Positions 1 through 5,627 of a stretch of 7,883 nt of DNA are shown piece after piece; within the stretch, counting starts at the first letter, position 1, and the number at the start of each line of letters is the position of its first letter. Origin of the DNA: VRUE01 sp036376775 (GTDB lineage: Bacteria; Actinomycetota; Thermoleophilia; Solirubrobacterales; 70-9); the NCBI GenBank assembly GCA_036376775.1, contig DASUZP010000185.1:1-7883 (forward strand), written 5' to 3'. The notes under the pieces are model-generated. The model was not told the DNA's origin. It did no database searches and saw only the letters and a program-made list of their open reading frames with translations. A program made the translations under genes and the position numbers.

Positions 1-87
1 GAGCGCCTGCGCCGTTTCGGCGTCGGCCCCGAGAAGCTCTTTCCCTACCCGGGGTTGAAGGAGGAGTACTACCTCTACGACTTCGAG
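1..87 (+). repeat. Direct repeat, copy 1 (87 bp, exact)
   Basis: These 87 bases are identical to positions 593-679, an offset of 592. Identity ends abruptly at position 88 (g here, c at 680). The left limit is unknown because the window starts inside or at the edge of the repeat. Both copies are read in the same codon phase, coding for ERLRRFGVGPEK and onward. Confidence 0.97.
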
Positions 88-174
88 GCCGAGAAGGCGG
101 CACTGACCGAGCGCACCGGGGTGCTGATGGAGCGCTACCCGCTGTACCCCGAGCTGGCCGCCGCAGCTGTCTGA
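1..174 (+). CDS. glyA: Serine hydroxymethyltransferase C-terminal fragment with a chimeric 5' part
   Basis: An open frame runs from the window edge to the TGA at 172-174 (57 codons). The last 28 codons, from position 88, end in LMERYPLYPEL followed by an alanine-rich tail. This resembles the extreme C-terminus of bacterial serine hydroxymethyltransferase, the PLP enzyme that interconverts serine and glycine with tetrahydrofolate in the cytoplasm; many of these proteins end in a segment like RFPLYP. A glyA gene upstream of a wecA/atp locus also fits gene order known in Gram-positive bacteria. The first 29 codons are not GlyA: they match exactly residues 133-161 of the DUF354 protein encoded just downstream. 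The join at position 87/88 is sharp and in frame. I infer that the true glyA gene has been joined to a duplicated fragment, either by misassembly at a contig end or by a real recombination. No catalytic residues are visible because only the tail is present. Confidence 0.5.
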   Translation, partial: ERLRRFGVGPEKLFPYPGLKEEYYLYDFEAEKAALTERTGVLMERYPLYPELAAAAV

Positions 175-178
175 ATCG

Positions 179-1219
179 CTGAACATATGGGTCGACATGA
201 GCGCTCCCGCTCATGTCCTGGTCCTGCGCCCGATCATCGAGCGGCTGCGCGCCCAGGGGCACACGGTCGAGGTGACCTCGCGCGACTACGCGCAGACGCA
301 GGCGCTGCTCGAGCTGCACGGTATGGAGCACACGCCGATCGGCCGCCACGGCGGCGCCTCCCGACTGCGCAAGGCGCAGCGGCTGGGGGCGCGCAGCGCG
401 GGGATGATCCGCTTCGGCCGCGGCCGCTGCTTCGACCTTGCCCTCGCCCACGGCTCCAACGACCTGGCGATCGCGGCGAAGCTGCTCGGCGTCCCCGAGG
501 CCAACATGCACGACTACGAGTACGCGGTCACCCAGCACCGGATCGGCTGTCGCCTCGCCCGGCGGGTGATGTTCCCCGACTCGGTCCCGGCCGAGCGCCT
601 GCGCCGTTTCGGCGTCGGCCCCGAGAAGCTCTTTCCCTACCCGGGGTTGAAGGAGGAGTACTACCTCTACGACTTCGAGCCGGACCCCGATGCCTTGGAG
701 CGGCTTTCGGTTGACACCGGCCGGGTCGTGGTCGTCGTCCGCCCGCCGCCCGACGTCTCGCTCTACCACCGTAAGTCGAACCCGCTCTTCCCCAAAGTGC
801 TGCAGCGGCTCGGCAGCGACAGCGAGGTGCACGCGATCGTCCTGCCCCGCACGCAGGCGCAGCGCGAGCTGGTCGAGAGCCTGGCGCTGCCCTCGCTGAT
901 CGTGCCGCCGGGTGCGGTCGAGGCGCAGAGCCTGGTCGCGCTCGCCGATCTCGTCGTCTCCGCTGGCGGCACGATGAACCGCGAGGCGGCTGCGCTCGGC
1001 ACGCCCGTATACACCACCTACGGCGGTCGTCTCGGCGGGGTCGACGAAGCGCTGATCAGGTCGGGCCGGCTGCGGCCGCTGACCGACCCGCGCGCGATCC
1101 AGCTCGAGAAGCGCGACCTCGACGCGGCTCCGACCAGGCGAGACCCTGGTCTCCTCGTCGAGACGATCCTAGGTACCGTCGGAGCCGACCATCCCGCGGC
1201 AAGCCACATCTCGAGCTGA
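179..1219 (+). CDS. DUF354 family protein, GT-B-fold glycosyltransferase/epimerase-like
   Basis: The protein belongs to the DUF354 family, whose members resemble UDP-GlcNAc 2-epimerases and GT-B glycosyltransferases and occur in surface-polysaccharide clusters; no exact reaction can be assigned. Numbered from the ATG at 197 (340 residues), the N-terminal Rossmann-like half begins with PAHVLVLRPIIERL (4-17) and has HGSNDLAIAAKLLG at 85-98. The C-terminal half has VVVVRPPPDVSLYH (178-191), a stretch ending VLPRTQAQ (215-222), and the glycine-rich loop VVSAGGTMNREAAALGTP (253-270), which resembles the nucleotide-sugar-binding region of GT-B proteins. Start choice: the ATG at 197 would remove the first beta strand. 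In the same frame the CTG at 179 gives (M)NIWVDMSAPAHV, which matches the usual family opening of the type M-x-I-W-x-D. That CTG lies 4 nt after the upstream TGA, suggesting translational coupling; I see no clear Shine-Dalgarno sequence. The family is fairly sure, the CTG start is inferred, and the function is open. Confidence 0.85.
   Translation: MNIWVDMSAPAHVLVLRPIIERLRAQGHTVEVTSRDYAQTQALLELHGMEHTPIGRHGGASRLRKAQRLGARSAGMIRFGRGRCFDLALAHGSNDLAIAAKLLGVPEANMHDYEYAVTQHRIGCRLARRVMFPDSVPAERLRRFGVGPEKLFPYPGLKEEYYLYDFEPDPDALERLSVDTGRVVVVVRPPPDVSLYHRKSNPLFPKVLQRLGSDSEVHAIVLPRTQAQRELVESLALPSLIVPPGAVEAQSLVALADLVVSAGGTMNREAAALGTPVYTTYGGRLGGVDEALIRSGRLRPLTDPRAIQLEKRDLDAAPTRRDPGLLVETILGTVGADHPAASHISS
593..679 (+). 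repeat. Direct repeat, copy 2 (87 bp, exact), inside the DUF354 gene
   Basis: This segment encodes residues 133-161 of the DUF354 protein (numbered from the ATG at 197) and is identical to positions 1-87. Here it sits in an uninterrupted family-consistent reading frame, so this copy is the native one and copy 1 is the displaced one. Confidence 0.97.
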
Positions 1220-1229
1220 CTCTCTCGCT

Positions 1230-1892
1230 CTGCCCGACGACGTCCAGGCCGAGCTGGAGCATTTCATCGCGCTCGCCGGCGACGGGGAGTCGCGCCCAGT
1301 CGACCCGGTTCTGCGCGGCCTCGACATCCTCATCTCGGCGGCGTTCCTGCTGGTGCTCCTGCCGCTGTTGGCGCTGACCGCGCTTGCGATCGTTCTCACC
1401 TCCGGCCGCCCGCTCTTCTACCACGGCGCCCGCGTGGGGCGGGGCGGCCGGCTCTTCCGCATGTACAAGTTCCGCACCCTGAAGCCCGATGCCGAGGTGC
1501 GACTGGGGCCGTACCTGGGGGAGGAGCTGTCGCGGCGGACCGAACTCGAGGTGACCCGGATCGGCCGGGCGCTGCGCGCGATCCACCTCGACGAGGTGCC
1601 GCAGCTGTGGAACGTCCTGCGCGGCGACATGGCGGTGGTCGGGCCGCGGCCGATCCGGCCCGCCTTCTTCACCGAGCTCTGCCGCGAGATCCCGCAGTAC
1701 TGGCAGCGACTGGTCGTTCGCCCCGGGGTCACCGGCTTCGCCCAGACGCGGATGACCCGCGAGGAGTCGTGGGCCGACAAGCTCGCCCACGACATGGAGT
1801 ACATAGCCGACCGCTCCGTCCCCCTCTACGTAAGCGTCCTCTTCGCCACCGTGGTCAAGGTCGTGGGCCGCGGCCCCGCCGCCCCCGGCTGA
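1230..1892 (+). CDS. Bacterial sugar transferase (small monotopic phosphoglycosyl transferase, PglC/WcaJ type)
   Basis: This enzyme family transfers a sugar-1-phosphate from a UDP-sugar to undecaprenyl phosphate at the inner face of the membrane, starting a lipid-linked glycan. Visible motifs, numbered from the GTG at 1353: PLFYHGARVGRGGRLFRMYK (20-39) and KFRT (39-42); the catalytic Asp-Glu pair in HLDEVPQLWNVLRGDM (D80, E81); VVGPRP (95-100); and RPGVTGFAQ further on. The family's hydrophobic re-entrant helix is RGLDILISAAFLLVLLPLLA, which begins at base 1314, upstream of the GTG at 1353. That GTG, the first ATG/GTG/TTG in this frame, would cut the helix in half. The frame is open back to the stop at 1170-1172 but contains no ATG, GTG or TTG. 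I propose the CTG at 1230, 10 nt after the preceding stop, giving 220 residues, close to PglC-type enzymes. The large multi-span N-terminal domain of WbaP-type enzymes is absent. The family is certain, the start is not, and the donor sugar is unknown. Confidence 0.88.
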   Translation: MPDDVQAELEHFIALAGDGESRPVDPVLRGLDILISAAFLLVLLPLLALTALAIVLTSGRPLFYHGARVGRGGRLFRMYKFRTLKPDAEVRLGPYLGEELSRRTELEVTRIGRALRAIHLDEVPQLWNVLRGDMAVVGPRPIRPAFFTELCREIPQYWQRLVVRPGVTGFAQTRMTREESWADKLAHDMEYIADRSVPLYVSVLFATVVKVVGRGPAAPG

Positions 1893-1940
1893 CGTGCCGG
1901 TGATCAGCGGTCCATATAGGTGCAAAATCACCGGCACGTC
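1891..1940 (+). repeat. Perfect 14-bp inverted repeat between the sugar transferase and asnB genes
   Basis: gacgtgccggtgat at 1891-1904 is the exact reverse complement of atcaccggcacgtc at 1927-1940, with a 22-nt loop. The left arm begins in the stop codon of the sugar transferase gene, and the right arm ends 25 nt before the asnB ATG. RNA from this region should form a stable stem. No U-run follows (only cgttta), so a classical intrinsic terminator is doubtful. An attenuator, an mRNA 3'-end stabiliser or a protein-binding operator are alternatives. The loop contains tatagg at 1915-1920, a weak -10-like hexamer without a matching -35. Confidence 0.75.
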
Positions 1941-1965
1941 CGTTTAGGCCTGAGAGACTGCCGCC

Positions 1966-3819
1966 ATGTGCGGGATCTGTGGTGTGGCCGGGGCCGAGGT
2001 GGACGTCGAGGCTGTCAGGCGAATGAACTCTCGGCTCGTCCATCGCGGGCCCGACAGCGAGGGTGTCTTCGAGGACGATGGGGTTGCGCTGGCGATGCGG
2101 CGCCTCTCGATCATCGACCTCGAGCACGGCGATCAGCCGATCTCCAACGAGGACGGCAGCGTCACCGTCGTCCAGAACGGCGAGATCTACAACTACCGCG
2201 AGCTGCGCGCCGAGCTCGAACGCGCGGGCCACCGCTTCGCCACCGCCTCCGACACCGAGGTCCTGGTCCACCTCTACGAGCAGCACGGCGAGGGATTCGT
2301 CGAGCGCCTGCGGGGGATGTTCGCGATCGCCCTCTGGGACGGGCGTGAGCGACGCCTGCTCCTGGCTCGCGATCGCTTCGGGATCAAGCCGCTCTACTAC
2401 CGCCAGGTCGACGGCACGCTCTCCTTCGCCTCCGAGCTGAAGGCGATGCTGGAGCAGCCCGGCTTCTCGCGCCAGATCGACCCCGAGGCGGTTGCCGCCT
2501 ACCTCGCCTTCAACTCGATCCCGGCGCCGCTGACGATCTTCGCCGAGGCGCGCAAGCTGCCCGCCGGCACGGTGGCCGTCTGGCGCGACGGCGAGCTGAC
2601 CCAGAGGCGCTACGCACGCCCCGCGCCGCTCCCCGCCGGGCAGACCAGGCGCCGCCCCGCGGGTGAGCTGGCCGCCGAGCTGCGCGAGACCCTGCGCGGC
2701 TCGATCCGCGCCCACCTCGTCGCCGACGTCCCCGTCGGCGTGCTGCTCTCCGGCGGGGTCGACTCGGCCGGGATCGTCGCCCTCGCCGCCGGCGAGCAGC
2801 CCGACCCGGTGAAGACCTTCTCTGTCGGCTTCGAGGAGGCGAGCTTCGACGAGCTCGACCGGGCCCGTCTCGTCGCCGAGCGCTACCGCACCGAGCACCA
2901 CGAGATCGTCCTGCGGCCCGATGCGATCGAGCTCTTCCCCAAGCTGGTCGAAGCCTTCGACGAGCCCTTCGGCGACTCCTCGGCGCTGCCCACCTACCTC
3001 GTCTCCGAGCTGGCCGCCGGCGAGGTCAAGGTCGCCCTCTCGGGGGAGGGCGGCGACGAGCTCTTCGGCGGCTACTACACCTACGTCGCCGATCTGCTCG
3101 CGCCGCGGGTGGGCCGCCTCGCGGCGCTCGCGGCGCCGCTGGCCGAGCTGCTGCCGAGCTCGGACTCCAAGGTCAGCCTCGATTACAAAGCGAAGCGCTT
3201 CGCACGCGGTGCGGCGCTGCCGCCGTTGGAGCGCCACCACGCCTGGAAGGAGATCTTCTCGCGGCAGACGCAGGCCGCGCTGCTCGGCGTTCGCGACCCC
3301 GATTGGGATCCGGTCGACATCTACCGCGAGCGCTACGGAGAGACCGCCGGCGCCGAACCGCTCGCCCGCCTGCAGGACGTCGACCTCGGCATCTACCTGG
3401 TCGACGACCTGCTGGTCAAGACCGACCGCTCGAGCATGGCGCACTCGCTTGAGCTGCGCGTCCCCTTTCTCGACAACGAGGTGGCGACGATGGCGCTCGG
3501 CCTCGGCACGCCGCTCAAGGTGCGCGGCCTGGCCAAGAAGCGGCTGCTGCGGCAAGCCTTGGCGCCGTTGCTGCCAAAGCAGATCCTGCGCGGGCCGAAG
3601 CAGGGCTTCTCGATCCCGGTCGCCGCCTGGCTGCGGGGCCCGCTGCAGGGCTTCGCCCGCGAAGTGCTCTCGGCCGACTCGCTCTCGCGGCAGGGCTGGC
3701 TCGACCCGGCCACGGTCAGCGGCCTGCTCGACGCCCACTGCTCGGGGCGCGAGGACCTCAGCCGCCAACTCTGGGGCCTGATCGCCTTCACGCTCTGGTT
3801 CGACAGGTACGCGAACTAG
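1966..3819 (+). CDS. asnB: Asparagine synthase (glutamine-hydrolysing), AsnB-type amidotransferase
   Basis: The 617-residue protein is a class II glutamine amidotransferase fused to an ATP-pyrophosphatase synthetase domain. The protein begins MCGICGV, so Met removal exposes Cys2 as the N-terminal nucleophile, which fixes the start. Glutaminase residues follow the E. coli AsnB pattern: MRRLSIIDLEHGDQPI (44-59), NGEIYNYREL (71-80, with N71 and E73) and SDTEVL (95-100, with D96). RDRFGIKPLYY lies at 135-145. The synthetase half (about 230-617) has the pyrophosphate loop LSGGVDS (261-267) and ALSGEGGDELFGGYY (357-371), followed by TDRSSMAHSLELRVPFLDNE and KQGFSIPVAAWLRG. All key residues are intact, so it should be active, moving ammonia from glutamine to an ATP-activated carboxylate. 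Classical AsnB makes asparagine, but genes of this length within polysaccharide clusters often have unknown acceptors and may amidate sugar acids. It lies between a sugar transferase and wecA, 13 nt before the latter. Family certain; substrate open. Confidence 0.95.
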   Translation: MCGICGVAGAEVDVEAVRRMNSRLVHRGPDSEGVFEDDGVALAMRRLSIIDLEHGDQPISNEDGSVTVVQNGEIYNYRELRAELERAGHRFATASDTEVLVHLYEQHGEGFVERLRGMFAIALWDGRERRLLLARDRFGIKPLYYRQVDGTLSFASELKAMLEQPGFSRQIDPEAVAAYLAFNSIPAPLTIFAEARKLPAGTVAVWRDGELTQRRYARPAPLPAGQTRRRPAGELAAELRETLRGSIRAHLVADVPVGVLLSGGVDSAGIVALAAGEQPDPVKTFSVGFEEASFDELDRARLVAERYRTEHHEIVLRPDAIELFPKLVEAFDEPFGDSSALPTYLVSELAAGEVKVALSGEGGDELFGGYYTYVADLLAPRVGRLAALAAPLAELLPSSDSKVSLDYKAKRFARGAALPPLERHHAWKEIFSRQTQAALLGVRDPDWDPVDIYRERYGETAGAEPLARLQDVDLGIYLVDDLLVKTDRSSMAHSLELRVPFLDNEVATMALGLGTPLKVRGLAKKRLLRQALAPLLPKQILRGPKQGFSIPVAAWLRGPLQGFAREVLSADSLSRQGWLDPATVSGLLDAHCSGREDLSRQLWGLIAFTLWFDRYAN

Positions 3820-3832
3820 TGTCTCTGGATCG

Positions 3833-5032
3833 ATGTCCGACGCGCTCGAAGCCCTTGCCGCCTTCCTTCTCGCGGGTCTCCTGGCGTTGCTGCTGGTGCC
3901 GCTCACCGATCGGGTGGCGCGCCGCATCGGGGCCATCGACTACCCCGACGACCAGCGCTCGCTGCATGCCGCGCCGACGCCGCGGCTCGGCGGGTTGGCG
4001 ATATTCGCCGCGGTTCTCGTCGCCGCCCTGATCTGGCTGCCCTGGAACGCCGAGACGCGGGCGATTCTCGCCGGCGCGGCGCTGATCACCGCGGTGGGCA
4101 TGCTCGACGACGTCTACGAGCTGAATGCGGCGACCAAGCTGCTCGGCCAGACCGCCGCGGTGATCGTGCCGGTCTCGGCCGGGGTGACGGTGGACAGCTT
4201 CACGGTGCCTTTTCTCGGTCAGCTGAACCCTGGCTCGGTCGACCTGCTGGGCCTGCCCGGGGGCGGCTCGATCGACCTCGGCGACGTCGGCACGACGATC
4301 GGCATCGTCGCGATGATCAACGTGATCAACCTGATCGACGGCGTCGACGGGCTGGCTGCGGGTGTCTGTCTGATCTCGGGCATTGCCCTGGCGGTGATCG
4401 CGCTTTCGCTGGATCGCACCGCCGCGGGCGTGCTGGCGGCGCTGACCGCGGGCGCCTCGCTCGGCTTCCTCCGTCACGGTTTCCCGCCGGCCAGCACCTT
4501 CATGGGGGACACGGGCTCCAACCTGCTCGGCTTCCTGCTCGGCGTCGTCGCCGTCCAGGGCGCGTTGAAGACGAATGCCGTGATCGCCCTCTTCCTGCCC
4601 CTGATCGTCCTCACCGTGCCGATCCTCGACACCGGCTTCGTCGTCGCCAAGCGGCTCAAATACGGCCGCCCGGTCTACAAAGGCGACCGTTGGCACTTCC
4701 ACCACCGGATGGAAAACATCGGCTTCTCGCAACGACGAACGCTCGCCTATCTCTACGGCTGGACCGCGGTCATGGCGGCCCTCGCCCTCGCCCTCCGCTT
4801 CGTCCCCTACAGCGATGACCACGGCAACTTCGATCCCCTCTGGACCGCGGTGACGGCCGCCTTCGGCCTACTCGCCCTGGCGGCAAGCGTGTACTTGGTC
4901 TACGTCCTCGAGATCCTCAAGCTGCGCCGCTTCGGCCGCGTAGATCCAGAGACTGGCGAGTTCGGCGTCGTCGACCCCGAGACCGGTGAGTTCGAAGCAA
5001 TCTTGCCCGCCGATGAGAGCCCATCCCGGTAG
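3833..5032 (+). CDS. wecA: Polyprenyl-phosphate GlcNAc-1-phosphate transferase (WecA/TagO/MraY family)
   Basis: This multi-span membrane enzyme (399 residues) transfers a sugar-1-phosphate, usually GlcNAc-1-P from UDP-GlcNAc, to undecaprenyl or decaprenyl phosphate, the first step of teichoic acid, arabinogalactan linker or O-antigen synthesis. Family motifs are all present: DYPDDQRSLHAAPTPRLGG (36-54), GMLDDVYEL (89-97, with the Mg2+-binding pair D92/D93), NVINLIDGVDGLAAG (163-177), FMGDTGSN (223-230) and the cytoplasmic histidine motif RWHFHHRM (286-293). About ten hydrophobic segments can be seen. The loop at about 115-152 (rich in Gly, Pro and Asp) looks somewhat longer than usual. After the last membrane segment (about 337-359) comes a charged tail with a near-exact repeat, VDPETGEF at 370-377 and 380-387. 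The ATG at 3833 lies 13 nt after asnB, so co-transcription is likely. The final six codons and the stop lie in the left arm of a long inverted repeat. An orthologous wecA/rfe gene precedes the atp operon in mycobacteria. Confidence 0.93.
   Translation: MSDALEALAAFLLAGLLALLLVPLTDRVARRIGAIDYPDDQRSLHAAPTPRLGGLAIFAAVLVAALIWLPWNAETRAILAGAALITAVGMLDDVYELNAATKLLGQTAAVIVPVSAGVTVDSFTVPFLGQLNPGSVDLLGLPGGGSIDLGDVGTTIGIVAMINVINLIDGVDGLAAGVCLISGIALAVIALSLDRTAAGVLAALTAGASLGFLRHGFPPASTFMGDTGSNLLGFLLGVVAVQGALKTNAVIALFLPLIVLTVPILDTGFVVAKRLKYGRPVYKGDRWHFHHRMENIGFSQRRTLAYLYGWTAVMAALALALRFVPYSDDHGNFDPLWTAVTAAFGLLALAASVYLVYVLEILKLRRFGRVDPETGEFGVVDPETGEFEAILPADESPSR
4940..4993 (+). repeat. Tandem octapeptide repeat in the WecA C-terminal tail
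   Basis: Codons 370-377 and 380-387 of wecA both encode VDPETGEF, spaced by ten codons. The DNA copies differ at synonymous third positions (gatccagagact versus gaccccgagacc), so the protein repeat is conserved better than the DNA. It lies in a charged cytoplasmic tail beyond the last membrane segment. Confidence 0.8.
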
Positions 5033-5132
5033 GGGTGGAGCGTCTTGTACTTTTTCTGCGGCGACGTCCGCGGACAGCAGATAGCTGCCTTCAGAAAAAG
5101 TTAAGCGGAACCCCTGCCGGGATGGGCTCTCA
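5014..5132 (+). repeat. Long hyphenated inverted repeat (about 119 nt) spanning the wecA stop codon
   Basis: Arm 5014-5036 pairs with arm 5110-5132 over 23 positions, with a single G-U wobble (5030 with 5116). Inside, actttttctg at 5049-5058 is the exact reverse complement of cagaaaaagt at 5092-5101. The core contains the palindrome gtccgcggac (5066-5075) and a small cagc/gctg hairpin (5075-5078 with 5084-5087). The wecA TAG (5030-5032) is inside the left arm. The transcript would fold into a long branched hairpin. Possible identities are a MITE-like or REP-like non-coding repeat that landed at the 3' end of wecA, a bidirectional transcription stop, or a structured RNA. No T-run follows the right arm, and I see no obvious target-site duplication. 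Confidence 0.8.
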
Positions 5133-5134
5133 AC

Positions 5135-5159
5135 ACCTCGCCGACACTTTGTGCGAGGT
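5135..5159 (+). repeat. Small hairpin just right of the long inverted repeat
   Basis: acctcgc at 5135-5141 is the exact reverse complement of gcgaggt at 5153-5159, with an 11-nt loop. It starts two bases after the long inverted repeat ends. No T-tract follows (tgtaacaa), so terminator function is only a possibility. A 7-bp stem is short enough to arise by chance. Confidence 0.4.
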
Positions 5160-5212
5160 TGTAACAAGCCTCACGAACTGGCTCTAGAAAGCGGATCGTC
5201 GGGCCTTTCGGA

Positions 5213-5218
5213 TATAGT
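5213..5218 (+). promoter_or_regulatory. Possible -10 box for the ATP synthase operon
   Basis: TATAGT differs from the sigma-70-type TATAAT at one position and lies in the only long intergenic gap, 37 nt before the atpI ATG. A start about 7 nt downstream (near 5225) would place the 5' end right at the hairpin at 5226-5251. No good -35 hexamer is visible at 16-18 bp spacing, so the assignment is tentative. An alternative ttgtaa at 5159-5164 lacks a good -10 partner. Confidence 0.3.
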
Positions 5219-5225
5219 CGCTCGT

Positions 5226-5251
5226 CCGCCCGCTCGTTCCGAGACGGGCGG
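5226..5251 (+). promoter_or_regulatory. Hairpin directly upstream of the atpI start codon
   Basis: ccgcccg (5226-5232) pairs with cgggcgg (5245-5251), and ctcg (5233-5236) pairs with cgag (5240-5243). Together they make an 11-bp GC-rich stem with a bulged A at 5244 and a ttc loop. The stem ends 4 nt before the ATG at 5256. The only purine-rich candidate ribosome binding site, gggcgg, is inside the right arm, so the fold could limit translation of atpI. This is inferred from base pairing alone. Confidence 0.55.
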
Positions 5252-5255
5252 TGTT

Positions 5256-5627
5256 ATGTCTCCTCCCAAGCATGTCGATCTCCTGGTGCTAGCCGCCGCC
5301 CTCGCCGTGTTCGTAGCCGGAGGGTTGTCCCTGCTCGGCTACGCCGTCGCCGCCGCGGCCTGGCTCGCGCAGCGGGGGATCCAGGTGCTCGCGACCCGCC
5401 GGACCGCGGCCGAACTGGGGGCGGGCAACCGCCAGCGGGCGATGGGGATCGTCGCCGCGACGACGCTGGGCCGGGTCTGGTTGATGGTCACCGCTGTCCT
5501 GCTCGGCGGGATCGTCGAGCGCGAGGCGGGGCTCGCCGCCGCCGTCCTGCTGCTCGTTCTCTTCACGATTTCATTCGCCGCCCAGGGGATCGCCCACCTC
5601 CTGGAGCCCGAAGGGCAGGCCGGATGA
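5256..5627 (+). CDS. atpI: ATP synthase protein I-like membrane protein
   Basis: A small hydrophobic protein of 123 residues sits at the head of the atp operon. Hydrophobic segments are at about 8-37, 62-86 and 90-113, with a basic loop between (QRGIQVLATRRTAAELGAGN, 39-58). AtpI-type proteins are weakly conserved membrane factors that assist assembly of the c-ring or ion handling of the F-type ATP synthase. The identification rests mainly on size, topology and position directly before atpB, as for the AtpI-like gene between wecA and atpB in mycobacteria. I chose the ATG at 5256. An in-frame GTG at 5151 would add 35 residues of non-membrane, non-family-like sequence and would run through the hairpins and the possible promoter. 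Its TGA overlaps the atpB ATG (ATGA), so translation is probably coupled. Moderate confidence in the name, high confidence that it is a real gene. Confidence 0.75.
   Translation: MSPPKHVDLLVLAAALAVFVAGGLSLLGYAVAAAAWLAQRGIQVLATRRTAAELGAGNRQRAMGIVAATTLGRVWLMVTAVLLGGIVEREAGLAAAVLLLVLFTISFAAQGIAHLLEPEGQAG

Noticed and set aside
187..714. 175-codon + strand frame starting at an ATG just ahead of the DUF354 ATG
   Set aside because: It is out of frame with the family-matching DUF354 sequence and gives an Arg/Pro/Ala-rich product with no motif. The ATG is a chance overlap of codons ATA-TGG.
1855..3936. 693-codon open frame on the - strand
   Set aside because: It lies opposite the well-supported asnB gene, and its product is rich in Arg, Gly, Asp and Ala with no recognisable motif. 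Long antisense frames are expected in GC-rich DNA with strong third-position GC.
3788..4822. 344-codon open frame on the - strand
   Set aside because: It is the antisense shadow of wecA, with a charged low-complexity product rich in Glu, Arg and Gln.
5014..5132. Classical intrinsic terminator call for the long inverted repeat
   Set aside because: The stem is split by a long structured loop and no T-run follows the right arm, so I list it as an inverted repeat rather than as a terminator.
5151..5255. GTG start at 5151 giving a longer atpI product
   Set aside because: The extra 35 residues are polar and not like the family; the region instead holds hairpins and a promoter-like box, and the ATG at 5256 begins right before the first membrane segment.
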